Positions 20,828-33,353 are shown, counted from the stretch's first letter. The stretch is DNA of 64,000 nucleotides from Isoetes taiwanensis (GCA_021234155.1 JAJEKV010000073.1:4376001-4440000); one strand, 5' to 3'. Made by a program: numbers and translations. Notes: generated by a model not told the origin, from the letters alone.

Positions 20828-22915
20828 TCAAAACTGATCAGTGCTTCCCGAGCACATCCATATTGAACGTATCCATGTTGAGTGATCCCTCAAATTTGCC
20901 ACTTCTTTCAGAGCTTTATGCCCTCGTTGCAAACCCTCTGCCAAGTATTGACTAGCCTGAGTCAAATCCCAAGTCAGATTAAAAAGACTAATTGCATATA
21001 GTTCATCTTCACAAATCTCACCTGATCTAAAAGACAATTGAATATTGTCCTAACGTTAGCCGCCAAAGAAACTTGCTGCATAAGATGCATTTTAATCTCA
21101 GTCACATTGATAATGACGCTAGTAACAATCTCAGATCTAAACTAACCAAATAATCTGAATTGAAATACCTGTGGAGTGAACAGACTGCAACATAGCACTG
21201 ATTCTTCATTCCAGTTCACAAATTCAGTTACTATCCCCACAGACATTGGGCTGTTTGCATACATGGCACCTGCTACCTTGCTAGGCCTTTGTCTTGAAGA
21301 CACACTTTCCAAAGGTTGTGATCCCACCTTGAGCTCTGGCATCTGCGTCATGGCAAACAAGCCAAACATTAAGAATGTTCCTACAGCAAATAAGATTGGG
21401 ACATACCTTAGCCTGAAAAAGCTGGGTGAGTGATGCATGTCCAATCTCTATGTATTCTTCCATGTATACAGAGAATAAAGATTCGGCAAGGCTGCATTAG
21501 TCCATCCTTAGTGCAAACTTATATTTTTTTCACTATCCATCATACTCATGTTCTTGAAACAAAACCCTTCTTTTTTGCTAATAACAGTTTATAAATCTTA
21601 CAAAAGGATTAGGTGCTCTCAATCTAGTTGAAAACGCCAGTTTCTACCTAGGTCTAGCTCTTTATAAATTCTATCCTATCCAAACCACGACATTGCATGT
21701 AATGGGTTTAGTAGGGAAAGTATGTTTATGTCCTTGCCCTTCAGAGTATAAACATAGATGTTTCAGCAAATAATTATATGGTCTTGGCTAGTCACACCAT
21801 CAAAAAAACTATTATGCTAACTTAAGTTTTTGGCAGAAAGATCTCAACTTGGTTCATGCCCTCGCCTTCTTTTCACTAATATTTCTCCTGTTCCATCTAA
21901 ACAATTTTTTGCCCAGACAATACTAGTTGTTAGATGGTACGAAACAAATGACTAGTAGTGACAAGTTGTGCACATGGAGATAGCATATAAACCAACATGC
22001 ACATTATTTGGAAGTGCACAGTAAATTTCTTTTGTTTTTCTTCATCAAATGAGTAGAACTTTTGGGCGTGCAAAGTTCATACTTGAAATCAGTAGATTTT
22101 CTAACGTAACATCAAAGCTGATGACTTGTGAGTAAACATTCAGCTACACAAAAACACAACCTGTATTTTCAAAAGAGATCGCCAGATAAGAAATAAAGGG
22201 TTCCAAATGTTAATAGCAGAGCTTATTTAAGAGCAGTTATGATGGCAAATGGCAGCTTTTCTTAGAAAATGTTCCTTTAAGATTGGTCATAGATGCGTAA
22301 AATGTTCTTTTAAGATTGGTGATAGATGCGTTTTTAGCCCAGGAGGCTCTCACCCCCCTTCCAGATTCAAATGTGAAATGCTGTATGTAATTAATCTCAT
22401 AGACACTATTAGTATTAGTATCGTTCTTTGTGTCTTTTAATTCATGACCTAAAAGCATATTTTTTACCTTCAACATTCAGGTCGCCACACCTAAGTGCTC
22501 TAAGATCCTTTGCAAGTTCCTGTGTTTTCTCATAGGCTGCTGCTAGGATACGCAAATACTGCAATGCAGAGCAAAATATCGACCTTATTTTATTTTTCAG
22601 TGCTACATCACATTATACGTGCAGATAAGGAAAGTATACTTGAAGAGATCCACCTTCCTCTAATGAGATAGAATTTGCTAAAGATGGCTTTGGTAATAGT
22701 CGATCTAATGTAGCAGTTACACGTTGCTCTAGAACTCTCTGCAAATACGATGGTAAGCTGGACCAAAATCCATACAAACATTGAAATGACAAAGAGTATA
22801 CCTGGACAATTATTGACATTACTGCATCATGCAAAAGAAAGATGCCTTTGATAATTGCAGACTCTTTCCGTACATTATCTGGAAACAAGCAACTATTGAA
22901 CGAGATCAGTTGCAC
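20828..22915 (-). pseudogene. Unrecognised multi-exon minus-strand gene or fragments
   Basis: Several plausible exons lie on the minus strand. From the 5' side: about 22915-22803 (LFPDNVRKESAIIKG, FLLHDAVMSIIVQ) ending at a GT donor; 22757-22641 (LPSYLQRVLEQRVTATLDRL, SLANSISLEEGGSLQ) between AG and GT; 22562-22474 (YLRILAAAYEKTQELAKDLR, ALRCGDLNVE) between AG and GT; about 21340-21172 (PELKVGSQPLESVSSRQRP); and 21040-20850 (YAISLFNLTWDLTQASQYLA, HKALKEVANLRD). Exons at 22.5-22.8 kb join in phase. The helical composition recalls large tethering or coiled-coil proteins, but I could not name the family. The 21-kb pieces may belong to another gene. A tandem 31-bp duplication sits at 22263-22330. 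Confidence 0.4.
21480..22236. other. Non-coding stretch, possibly intron
   Basis: AT-rich DNA between the 22.5-kb and 21.3-kb exon-like pieces. No domain in any frame. Confidence 0.35.
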
Positions 22916-23066
22916 CCACTGCAGCTATCGGACTCGTAAGCACAGGGCCCAGCATATTGTTTCGCTGCAGTTGCATCAGTTTGGAGCTTCAGTCTGCCTT
23001 CCCGTTACCCAGTTGAAACATCCGCAATCCAAAACGTAGGTGACCACCAGTTTACAGGGAATAATA

Positions 23067-23159
23067 GGTTTGGAGCAATCACCAGCATATCCTAAGTATT
23101 CCAGCATATACCTAGGATATGCCACAAACCCATATAAGCGCTCCCCCTAGGGGCAACCC
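23067..23159 (+). repeat. Left terminal inverted repeat (core) of the 3.1-kb element
   Basis: Inverted match to 25978-26083. It contains its own internal palindromic theme (ATATCCTAAGTATTCC, then ATACCTAGGATATGCC), so a single end could fold back. Confidence 0.8.
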
Positions 23160-23532
23160 AAAAAAAACGCAAAATGCCCCTCCTTTTACGAGCATATTTT
23201 TATAAGAAGGATTTTCAGTGTGTGCTTTTAAAGATATCAAACATGTTTTTCCTTGTAAACCATTGAGATCCAAAGGGTCCTGCATGTTAACAATTCCTGG
23301 GCACACTCAATAAACTTCTCAAGTATGGATCAACAAGAACTTCTAAGAATACCTACTTTTATAGGCATCGTAGCTAGGAAAATATCATGAAGGTGATTGC
23401 TACTCGTATGAAGCCAATCTTAGCCCGTTGGACGTGAGCAATCAGCTTTTCTCCCAGGTGGGAACATCTTGGATAACTATCTGGCAGCTAGAGAGGGGCT
23501 CCATTGGTGCAAATCATCTCGTCAGAAATGTA

Positions 23533-23533
23533 G

Positions 23534-23595
<62 letters not shown>

Positions 23596-23714
23596 CAACA
23601 ACAATAATAATAGAATAGAATAGAATATGATTTTATCGTCCACGGAGACCAACTGGACTATGGGACCCAAGTACAAAGAGAGAGCAGCAGGCATATTAAA
23701 TAATAATAATAATG
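23533..23714 (-). repeat. TAA microsatellite flanking a LINE 3' end in minus orientation
   Basis: TAA repeats at 23533-23604 and 23698-23713 enclose 23605-23690. Read on the minus strand this is the 3' terminus of the LINE family at 34.0 and 38.5 kb (TGCTGCTCTC, TGGGTCCCATAG, CAGTTGGTCTCCGTGGACG) ending in (ATTCT)n. Only about 90 bp of the LINE is present. Confidence 0.8.
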
Positions 23715-23744
23715 TATTACTGAGCCCTTTGGGGCCTTGACTTG

Positions 23745-25440
23745 ACTTGGCTTTTGGGTATATAATGCTGAAGCTTGATTTTCGTAGAGCCTATGACTCT
23801 CTCAGGTGGAGCAGGCTAAGGGAGGTGATGGCTCATATGGGCTTTGAGATAAACCTTATAGAGAATACGATGGCATCGGCATCTGTTTTGGTTAATGGTC
23901 AGCCATCTGGTCCCTTTGGATCAAGGGTGCCCCCTTGCAAGGATCATGGATCATGCAAGGGTGCCCCCTTGCTCCTTACCTTTTTCTAATCATGGCAAAT
24001 CTTCTGACTTGTATGGTGAAAAAATTGATGGCTAGGGGAATGTTGAATGGGTTACTTCTTCCAGGTTCTAATCAAAGTCTCACTATCATGCAATATGCAG
24101 ATGATACTTTTCTTTTTTCAAGGTACGATGACGGGAGTTTTCTTGCCTTTCAAGATGTTTTAACTCCTTCTACTCTATATCGGGGATTGGGCTGAATCAT
24201 GCTAAGTGTGAGGTCATATGGCATTTTGAAGAAGCAATTGATACAAGGGTTAAGGCATGGAATTATCATATAGTGGCAGCTACAGAGACAACTAAGCTTT
24301 TGGATATACCACTCAAACTTGTAGAAAGTTTGAAAGACCTTTGATCGCCAATTATAGAAAGAATCCAAAAGAAACTTAACCTCTGGTCTTGTAAATCCTT
24401 ATCGACTATGGGGGGAGTGACAGTAGCTAATGCAATCCTTAATGCTACCCATATTTATTACTCTTTGGCTGTTGTGGCATAAATATATATGTATATGATT
24501 AGTTATTGGTAATTATTCGTAAATTCATTTGGGGGGGTAGGATAGTTGGGGTTGCATGGTCAGAATTGTGCTGAGATAGGAAGGATGGGAGATTGGGGTG
24601 TAAAGACTCAATGGTCCAAGGGAAAGTTCTAGCAGCTAAGTTTGTCTGGAGGGCTATCGACTATTCAAAAGGATGCATCACCAGCTATTGCTTTGTGAGT
24701 TACTGGCTTAAGCAGGGGAAGATAAAAGGAAAACCTTCGACCCCTAGAGATGAGGTTAGTTCGTATTTCTATAAATTTTCAATCGGTCCAGGTAATTCCC
24801 CAGTAATGAGGAAAGTTTTAGAAGCTTGGCAAGATGTGCAGAATCTCTTTAGTCTAGCAGATGCCCAGTGGGAGGCAGGAGGTCTGAGTATATTCTGGAA
24901 TACTAGGATTTGGGAGAGGGGTATGCTTCTTGTGTTCTAAAAAAATACAATTTTTTTGCTGGATCAGTCTACAAGAAGGTGTATACACTATGACGTGGAT
25001 GTTGAATAAGGGAGTTGTTCAACATGATCTCTGCCGTTAGGGTGTGGAGCCTTAGAGACAATGGACCATCTTTTCTTCTGTCCGATCATAGAAGACTTTT
25101 GGTAATGGGTTTGCCCTATTATTGTGTTACAGGTGTGTCAGCTATCATGGCCAGCCATTCTAATCAGTATAGATGCAGACATTATCCAACTCACATTAAT
25201 CAATATATCCTTGTGGTGCAGTTGGAAGCACCGATGTGGTGTAACTCTTGGAGGGTTGTCTGCTTCAGTAATAAGGATTAAGAACACCTTCAATATGGAG
25301 GTAGCCCTCATGGCCTTGGCCAACCATCGAAAATTTGGTCGTAATTACAACAAGAAATTGGATAGAATTGGTAGTATAAGGGGATTCTATTCTTTTTTCA
25401 AATGTCACTGGGAGTTGGATTTAAACAGCATGCAGTAAGG
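23745..25440 (+). pseudogene. L1-type LINE reverse transcriptase fragment
   Basis: RT blocks in order: MLKLDFRRAYDSLRWSRL (palm Asp), VLVNGQPSGPF, QGCPLAPYLFLIMANLL and the catalytic box MQYADDTFLFS (YADD intact, near 24090-24120). Further on come LNLWSCKSLSTMGG-like connection sequence and a zinc-binding zf-RVT-like segment near 25035 (CGALETMDHLFF.CP). This arrangement is typical of plant L1-clade LINE ORF2. A duplicated 'caagggtgcccccttgc' stretch near 23926-23970 breaks the frame, and many stops follow. The endonuclease half is absent. It lies nested within the long-TIR element. Confidence 0.8.
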
Positions 25441-25748
25441 GTATATGACTTGTCCACCACCTCTCATGGTGTTGGATGGCGAATCTTCGTTCTCAGTGGG
25501 GTTTTCTCTTCACCTCTTGTTGCTTGGAATTGTCTACTAACTCCTTATAGTATCTAAGCTTGGATGAAGACGGTTAGCCCAATAGTAATCCAAGGTTAGG
25601 GAAGACTGGAGTGGCAGCTTATGAGTACAAGCCTTGTCGCTTACTACTAATATCCACTTTGTGATAATTCTTTCTATCAAATCCCATTTGAGGATATCCA
25701 GTGTAAATCTTTATATAGTAAGCTAACATATATTCACACTCTCTCAAA

Positions 25749-25754
25749 AAAAAA

Positions 25755-25793
<39 letters not shown>

Positions 25794-25795
25794 AA
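25749..25795 (+). repeat. (AAAT)n microsatellite
   Basis: About eleven units of a four-base AAAT repeat. It may descend from a retroelement A-rich tail, as it lies about 310 bp beyond the L1 fragment. Confidence 0.9.
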
Positions 25796-25977
25796 AAAAT
25801 CCCTAGATGATAGAATGGTTTGCACGATAGAATACTCATGCAAAAAAAGGCTTTCAAGTTCAACAAAGTACTTTACAAAAGTACTATTTTACAAAGAAGA
25901 AAGAAAGAAGGAAAGACAACTATAAAATTACTTTTGCTTGAAAATAATCTGGTATTTATTGCAATCCTCCTTTTCTG

Positions 25978-26083
25978 GATTGCCCCTAGGGGGGCAAACC
26001 CTTGTTTATGTGGGCTTTTGGCATATCCTAGGTATATGCTAGAATATCCCTAGGATATGCTGGTGACTGCTCCAAACCTGTTG
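25978..26083 (-). repeat. Right terminal inverted repeat (core) of the 3.1-kb element
   Basis: Reverse complement of the left core. It reads TTGCCCCTAGGGGGGCAAACC, with a small extra insertion compared with the left end, then GGCATATCCTAGGTATATGC and TAGGATATGCTGGTGAC. Confidence 0.8.
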
Positions 26084-26737
26084 TGGCCTGCAAACTCTCG
26101 GTCACCAGTGTTGTTGGGCAGGCGGTGTGAAAACTGGCTAACTGGAACAAGATATGGCAGATAATACTAGGCTCAGTTCGATTTTCTTAGTGCATGTAGT
26201 TGCTGAGGAGTCTTAATGCATGTAGTTGCTGAGGAGCCAAAAATATGGATAACGGAAGTGCCGAGCTGATTTGTGTAGATTCGAAGATCCTGCAATGTCA
26301 TATTTTGGTTGGTCATAGTTTGGTTGCCATATCCGAGGCTCAAACCAAACCCTGTAGTTAGGTCTAGATTATCATGCTGCTACTCGGTTTAGAATGATGC
26401 CTAAAAGGGCTTATCCCAGAGGGCCATGTGATGCTCTGACTGCATCCCTCCCATCTGGTACTATGGCAAAAACGAGTTTGGAAGAACAACTTTGGGAAGC
26501 AGCTGCAATTTAGATGATGATGCCTTTTGGATGATTTCATTCATCGCCCTAATAGATTGGTTGTGCAAGGTTGGCATTGCAACAACACAACCATGGGATG
26601 CGACATGCTTAAGCGGATGGGTTTTGAAATTGTCAGCCTAACGTTGTTTCCATTTATTGATGGCATCTGTAAAGGCAACAAGTCACGTCTATCAAAAGGT
26701 AGTTTAACAGATGGGTTCTGCAAGGTTAATTAGATAA

Positions 26738-28400
26738 ATGAGGCAATCAAATTACCCAATAATACAAAGGTGGGAAGCTGAACAAGTGTTGCTGAAGAAG
26801 AACAATGTAAGCGTTGATGGAAGGACTGCATTTGGTTCAACTGCACTTCATATAGCAACATGGAGGAATCATGTTCCCATTGTCAAACGCCTGCTTGCAG
26901 CAGGGGCAGATCCAAATGCCAGGGTATGAGTTTATTGTAGTTTGTTTTTAATGCTTATCAAAATATCTTTATAGCTTCTCTCTTTCATATAAATGCGTGG
27001 GTCAAACATGGGATGGAAATACATTGCTGATATGTATACAGTCCTGTTATTGGTTGTTGCTCTCTTTTGTAGGATGGCGAGTCAGGATGGAGTGCTTTGC
27101 ATAGAGCTTTGCACTTTGGAGGATTCGCAGGGGCGGACACCTGTTGACCTTGTGTCTGGTCCAGTATTACAAACAATTGCAAACCCTAGCAATGCAGGTA
27201 TTCTGAAATTTTGGGTTGTCACTATGGTGCCTACCTATGTTGCTTGTGATCTATTTATCGCCCAATAATCAGGTACACAATGGAGATGATTCTTGTCAAG
27301 TCTAAGAATGCCCCCGTGATTGCCATTAATGAGGAGTTTTTTTTTTGTAGCTCGCAGTTAGATTAGTTATATGAAAAGACTACAGACTGGAAATAGACAC
27401 AAGGCTTATGACAATGTCCAATTCTGTTTGCAGAATTTGACTATATTAGAAATAGGCTTGTAAACGAAAATATAAATTTTGTAATGTCAAGATGTCTTCT
27501 TTATTCCTGGCCCAAGAGTGAAGGAGAAGTTTAAATCATGGAATGGCGTTAGAAGGTGCAGTTATGACGACATTATCGCTCACATGCAGGGATAATAGAG
27601 GTTTTTAGCTGGGAAAATGCTTCAAATAATCAGCTTGGAATTGGCACTGCAGGAATTCAAAAATTGCCTGCCTGTAGTGATGGACTCCAAGGGCTTGACA
27701 TCATTGCTGTTGGTGCTGCTAGATTTCACAGTGTTGCAGTTACTTCCAAAGGGGACATTTATTCTTGGGGTTTTGGTCGGGTGGACGACTTGGGCATTCT
27801 GAGTTTGATATTCATAGGTAACATGCTTTCCATCTGAGTCTGATATTCATAGGTAATATGATTTTTATGCAATCAACAAATATCTAGAACTGGTATGTTG
27901 CTTGAAGAACTCTCATCAAGATGTATTTCAGTGGTCAGGTGGCAGTAATTACTCCAAGGAAAATCACAAGTGGACTAGGAGATCGTCACATCAGTGTAGT
28001 TGCAGCAGCGAAACATCATACTGCTGTTGCTACAAAAGGCGGCGAAGTATATACCTGCAGTTCAAATAGAGGTTTGCAAGTTTAGCGGTGTTTTTATCTG
28101 TTGTCATTATTAAATTTATCATTTTATGTGTTAAGTTACTGCAGAGGGGCAGCTTGGTCATCCATCTGTTGATTCGCAGCCCACACCTCGGCGTATTAGC
28201 AGTCTCAAGGTTAAAGTGGTTGTTGTATCTGCTTCGAACAAAAATAGTGCTGCAGTTTCAGAAGCTGGTGAAGTGTATACATGGGGCTGCAATAAAGAGG
28301 GGCAGGATACTTAGGACATGCGTTTATCATGGCCTTCTATGGGACAAGTTTGAATATCCTGTCATCAACTAGAATGAAACAGGTTGAGCAACACCATCCA
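26738..28400 (+). pseudogene. Ankyrin-RCC1 repeat protein (IBtk-like) relic
   Basis: An ankyrin exon (VDGRTAFGSTALHIATWRNH, KRLLAAGADPNAR, 26810-26925) is followed by a degraded second ankyrin block (ESGWSALHRALHFGGF in one frame, DSQGRTPVDLVSGPVLQTI in another, about 27080-27200). Then come RCC1-type blades: LDIIAVGAARFHSVAVTSKG (about 27700), VAVITPRKITSGLGDR with VVAAAKHHTAVATKGGEVYT (about 27950), and GQLGHPSVDSQPTPRRISS with AAVSEAGEVYTWGCNKEGQ (about 28150-28310). This ankyrin-then-RCC1 order is that of plant proteins related to the inhibitor of Bruton tyrosine kinase, usually ending in BTB domains. Frameshifts inside exons and no BTB region indicate a dead or truncated copy. Confidence 0.75.
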
Positions 28401-30300
28401 CGGGTCGAATGGCCAAAAAGAACCTGCAAATTATGCCATTTGACCAGCAGACTAGAAACATGCAACACCGTATCTCCAACAAATGATTCAAGTTGGGAGA
28501 GCTCTGCTCAAGCAACAGACAATTATCATACACAGCTAAAAATTACCTTGTTCTTGGTCAGTGAAACCAGACTAAATTTTGTCTCAGAGATGACATGGCT
28601 AGTGGCATGCTTTAAAAGAGAGTAAAGAAGGAAACTTGCCAGAATCGTGAAAAGCAGATATTATTTCATATTTCAATCCAAATGGAACCATTCAAATTTT
28701 CAGGAATAAGGAGTATGTGCCTTCAGGTGGCATTCTTACTTGCCTCTAAGTGTATATCACTAAATCTGTATATATTAAGTCTCATTCCCCCAAGCTACTC
28801 ATTTTGTGCGAGCAGTCCATAGATCTTAGAAAACAACCTGCAGTATTAGCTTCGAAGTGCTAGTGTTACTTTCATCATCCAACTGAAAAGGGAGGGCTAG
28901 TGTAATTCTTAGTTGGTGAAGGGATGTGCACTATACTTAGAAACGTTTTTGGTGATTCAATATGCATCCATTAATCTTGTAAATAAGGAAGTCCCTACCA
29001 AAATCTACATGAACGCTTCTGATGATTCAATATGCATCCATTCAGGCTGATCAATATGTCTTCGAGAGCATAATTAGACACTGAGTGAGAGCATGCTTTT
29101 GTGCGACTTTGAGTTTAGGAAATATTCCATTGTGATACATTGACTAAATGTATCTGATTTGCATATGGAGATTCTGTTTTCTATTCATTATGTATACAAT
29201 TTTATACTGCATCATTTAATTTCTCAATGAGTTTGGGTTATGCTTCATGTTTGTTTCAGGGTTGTGCTTCATGTTTTGGCCTTCCCGTGAAAACCGGTTG
29301 TGCTTCACATTTGCTTTCACTTATGTGGTAGCCCTCCCTTTTAATGCATGAGCAAGAGCTTCAGGCTAGAGTCGTTTTTGCCCCTTGGTGAAGATATAAA
29401 TACATACTGGCATGTATAGCTATAGAGATACTAAGAAAAATAGTTAGGGTTTTCTATTTTGTAAGGTAGAATTCAAAGCAACCTAAAATTAGGGAGCCAT
29501 GTTGTGAAGTTTGTGGTGCACATCTTACATAGTTGAGGCAAGGTGCCAGTATTATTGTAAGGCATGCTCGGTTAAATTTGATTGTTTATTCACATGGATA
29601 ATTATGTTTTAATTTTCAATTTGTGACTATTCCTCTTACCTGTTTCTAAAATTTTCCTTTTCCTTTATTTACTTATGTAATCTTCATAAAAGGCAAGATG
29701 GAAATATCATTTTTTGTTGTCATTGCTCCAGGTCCCTAGCTAAGCTCCTAGCTGTCTCATGGGCCTAGGTGGTCTCCTAAAAAAGTTAATGCAACTTTTC
29801 TTCCTTGCTTGATTTCTTTAACCGTTCCATAGTCTTTTACGACCAAAGAACAATAACTCATAGCTTGGGGCTTTACATGATAAAGTTCATTCATAAAAGG
29901 AGACGAAATACTTGTATAGGCATTCCACAATGCATAAGCCTCACTCGAATATCACAATAATAATATAGTAAGGGTCACTGCTGGTCTCAATTCTTGGCCC
30001 AGATGATCAATTGAAATGCGCGGTACGAGAAGCTATAACCCAGGTCCTGCAAATAGCTACTTAAAATAAATCTAAAAAAAAAGATCAAAACTCACTGTAG
30101 TTTTCAATATTATTAACAACGAATCATGGGTAGAGTGTCTTATACAATCCCCCTCCCTGCGTAGCTGATATCTAAACTCACAGCTTCTTTATTTCACAGG
30201 TTGCTAAACTCTTTAGCTGCATTTTGGAAGATAAAGGTAGTTCGTTGACTACAGAGGATTTCGTTTCTAAATGTTCGGGGTTATGGTTTTGAATTGATTG
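28401..30300. other. Intergenic, no gene recognised
   Basis: AT-rich sequence without domains. Small repeats only: GATTCAATATGCATCCATT twice (28953, 29023) and a TTGTGCTTCATGTTT-like motif three times (29240-29310). Confidence 0.4.
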
Positions 30301-30499
30301 TCAAAATATGACTTTGAACTATGATTTAAGCCACTTCACCCTCCGGCCATGGAGGGCAACCCTCCGTGCACAGCATCTTGTTTTTTTTAATTCCCCTTTC
30401 ACTCAATCCCCTTTTATTTGGAATACTCTACTCCCCCTCCACCCGGCACAGATCATCGTGCATCTACATCAAATGCCAACAAATAAGAACTGTGCCTCC

Positions 30500-31427
30500 G
30501 TATGGTATCTTGGAACTTTGGGGGCTTCCCTTGGTAGAAAGGGGAGAGTCTCAACTCTATTGCACTAGATATGGATCTCATTTTCCTCATGGAAACATGG
30601 GAACATGCAGGGCACAGACTGCCGGACCTCCCAGGCTATTTGCATTTCTTGGTATTCAATGCAAGCGAGGGCATGGGGGTAGCCTGCTATTATTGTTCAA
30701 CCTTGTTGGAGTTAGTCTCACAGACAGGTACAATCATTATTTGTGGATGCGAGTACAGCATGACAGTGGCAACATCCTCTTTGTAGCAGCATGCTATTTT
30801 CTACATGCCGAGAGCAACTTCTATAACACTCATTCAGGTGTGGATAGATTGGAGCCCTATGTCGATCTATATAATGACATACAACAGCACAAACAATTTG
30901 GCAAGGTCATGCTGCTTGGAGACTTTAATGCACGCACAGGAGCCGAGCAGGCCCCAAAATTTGAGCCCCTGGCAGAGGACGTCTTGCATTTGAACCCCGC
31001 AAAGGTGGCTTGGCCAAGGATATCAAATGACAACTATATTTCACGCTATGGTAGACAGTTGTTGTTGCTGGGTAGTATCTTTGACTTGGTTATTTGTAAT
31101 GGGTTGGCACAATGGCCATCTTTCAGCCGCTGCACTTGTAGACAGGAGAACCAAGGGCGTGGCTCTAGTGTGATGGATTATGTGCTGGTAGAGGAACATG
31201 ATCTGCATCTGGTTATCCATTTTTGCATTGGAACAGAACACTCGGACAAGGAAGTGGACTCAAACCAACAACCCCTTTTCTTGCATGTACATTGGCAGGC
31301 TCCCCGTACATCCATTGCCTCAACACTCCAGGTGCCCCGGCTGCACCTGGATTATGACCGTGCAGAGGCCTATGCCCGCATGCTTGAGCATGATCTAGAG
31401 GGACTACTGCAGCTCCCCACACTTTAG
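30500..31427 (+). pseudogene. LINE apurinic endonuclease domain
   Basis: Within a 353-codon ORF: RYNHYLWMRVQHDSGNILF and VAACYFLHAESNF (exo-endo fold strands), KVMLLGDFNARTG with the GDFN motif, SIFDLVICNG, and RGSSVMDYVLVEE (the S/T-x-x-D-YVL block). The final SDH motif reads EHSDKE, so the His is displaced. LINE endonucleases nick target DNA to prime reverse transcription. The N-terminal catalytic Asn-Glu region (near 30490-30600) is spread over two frames, indicating a frameshift. Confidence 0.8.
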
Positions 31428-31781
31428 CAGGAATCTGCCCAGCTGATGCACCTGCTTCTGACAGCCGCTGAAAGATGCTTTGGGAGAGGTCACTCACGGA
31501 GGACCTCGAGCGCTACCATCTTTCCCTGCAACAGATGGTTCGATGATGAATGTCGGGAGATCAAACGCGGACTCCAGCAAGTCACTGATCGCACCTTCCA
31601 TCCACAGGCCATCAGTCAATACCACTCCTTTCTCAAGAACAAGAAAGTCAGATACCTCGCAGAACACCAGCAATAGATATTCTGTTTCCTGGATCGGCAT
31701 CCCAGGACCTTTTGGAGAAAGGTATTGAGCAAGGCTATATAGCCTACAAGGAACATCACCTCGGAACAATGGGTACAGTAC

Positions 31782-32960
31782 TTGCAACAACTTTACGATC
31801 CGCTTGGGGGCCGAGCAATAGTGCCTCTACAGATGGGCCTGGCTTTGGTCATCACAGAGGGGGATGTCATCATGGGCCTACAACGCCTAGCTAATGGGAA
31901 GGCAGCAGATTTAGATGGCATGCAGGCAGAACTTCCGAAGTGGATTGGGCCTCCAGTGGTGCCTGTTCTCATGACATTATTCAATAAAGCATTGCAAAAA
32001 GGCTTCCCTCCCCAGTGGACCACTAGTAGAGTTGTGCCCATATACAAGGCAGGTGACCCTCAATGCCCAGCCAACTATCGCACTATTATGATCAGCTCTC
32101 TCTTTGCAAAACTGTTGGCTGGCATCCTTGAGCAGCGACTGACGATGTGGGCAGAAGAGGCAGAGGTGGGGGCTCTAACACAGGCAGGCTTCCGGCCCGG
32201 ACATTCCACCATTGATCATATCTTCATCCTGCGCACACTAATTGAGGATAGCAGAAATCGCCAGCAAAACCTGTAGTGTTGGGATTTCGTAAAATCTTTT
32301 GACGCAATGCCCTGGGACAAGTTATGGGACAGATTATGACAGCTAGGGAACCCCGTTGACTTGTAGAACGCAATATACAGGGTATACGAGGCATGCTCAG
32401 GACGTTTCACATCATCAGGATAGCCGGTAGTCAGTAGTATTAGAGTACGTCGGGGTTGCCCCCTCTCCCCCACACTCTTTGGCCTATACATTGATCAGCT
32501 GGAAGACTAGCTTTCTGAGCACGGAGGTGCGAGCGCCCATCTCATGCATCATATAATCTGGCATATATGTTGACGATGTTGATCTCTTGGCCTATACTCC
32601 AGAGGACATGCAACGTCACCTGGATGCTCTTGATACTTTTTGCCAATTCACTGGCATGCGAGTTAACTTGGCCAAAACTAGGGTGCTGCTAGTTTCGTCA
32701 TCCCGTCAGTCAAGGCTCCCCTCATTCACTTACCAGGGACAAGATTGTCAAGGTGGCTCCGGACTACAAGTATTCCGGGATCAAGTTCTCTACTACCACC
32801 CACTGGGATGCTGCCATCAGGTTGCGTATCATTGCGGGTTGGAAAGCACTATATGCCATGCACAGCAACAGCCACAAGGCAGAGTTGTATGCCTGGGGCC
32901 ACCAGTCACACCTGTTTAGGGCCTTGGTCGAGCCGGTTCTCCTGTAAGGGGTAGAGGTAT
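31782..32960 (+). pseudogene. LINE reverse transcriptase domain
   Basis: NGKAADLDGMQAELPKWIG and FNKALQKGFPPQWTTSRVVP with YKAGDPQCPANYRTIMISS and AGFRPGHSTIDHIFILRTLI lie in one ORF to 32276. After a stop the palm block WDFVKSFDAMPWDKLWDRL, then RRGCPLSPTLFGLYIDQLE and the catalytic YVDDVDLLAYTPEDMQRHL (about 32567-32620), follow in broken frames. The thumb and connection regions continue to about 33230. Stops replace several conserved residues, so the enzyme is inactive. Confidence 0.85.
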
Positions 32961-33111
32961 GGGATCCGGTGATATCTCTCACCACCTGGAATGATCTCGA
33001 GCAGGTGCAGAAAGCTTTCTTGGCACGAGCCCTTGGGGTAAAGTCCACAATTCCATACCAGATCCTACTCCAGGAAACAGGTTTTCTACCCCTTCAACGG
33101 GCTGTATTGGA

Positions 33112-33353
33112 ACGCCATATTATTTACTTCAAGAAGGTGGTTGTTATGGGTGATACACATTTGCCCAACCGTGTTTTGGTCATAGCAATAGGTCTCCAAC
33201 GCCTCAAAGCCTGCTGGAAGGACAAGCAAGCGAACGCCATATTATTTACTTCAAGAACGTGGCTGCTATAGGTGATACACGTTTGCCCAACCTTGTTTTG
33301 GTCGTAGCAATAGGTCCCCAATGCCTCAAAGCCTGCTGGACGGACAAGCAAGC
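33112..33353 (+). repeat. 121-bp tandem duplication inside the LINE
   Basis: 33112-33232 and 33233-33353 are diverged copies (CGCCATATTATTTACTTCAA, TTTGCCCAACC, CCTCAAAGCCTGCTGGA). The second LINE copy at 37.66 kb has a single unit, so the duplication is private to this copy. Confidence 0.85.

Larger units (their letters stand above)
23003..26143. mobile_element. 3.1-kb element with long terminal inverted repeats (Mutator or fold-back type)
   Basis: The left end (about 23003-23159) and right end (about 25977-26143) are inverted copies. The inner ~95 bp are close to identical (AGGTTTGGAGCA, CACCAGCATATCC, ATACCTAGGATATGCCA, CCCCCTAGGGGCAA), and similarity extends about 65 bp outward through GGTGACC and TTA(C/G)CCAGTT. 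Long TIRs of this size are usual for Mutator-like or fold-back elements. No transposase is recognisable inside. The interior holds a LINE 3' end, TAA repeats and an L1-type RT fragment, so it is non-autonomous or has been filled by nested insertions. The exact outer boundary and target duplication are not resolved. Confidence 0.75.

Noticed and set aside
23488-23694. Poly-Leu ORF
   Set aside because: Reading of the TAA microsatellite on the minus strand.
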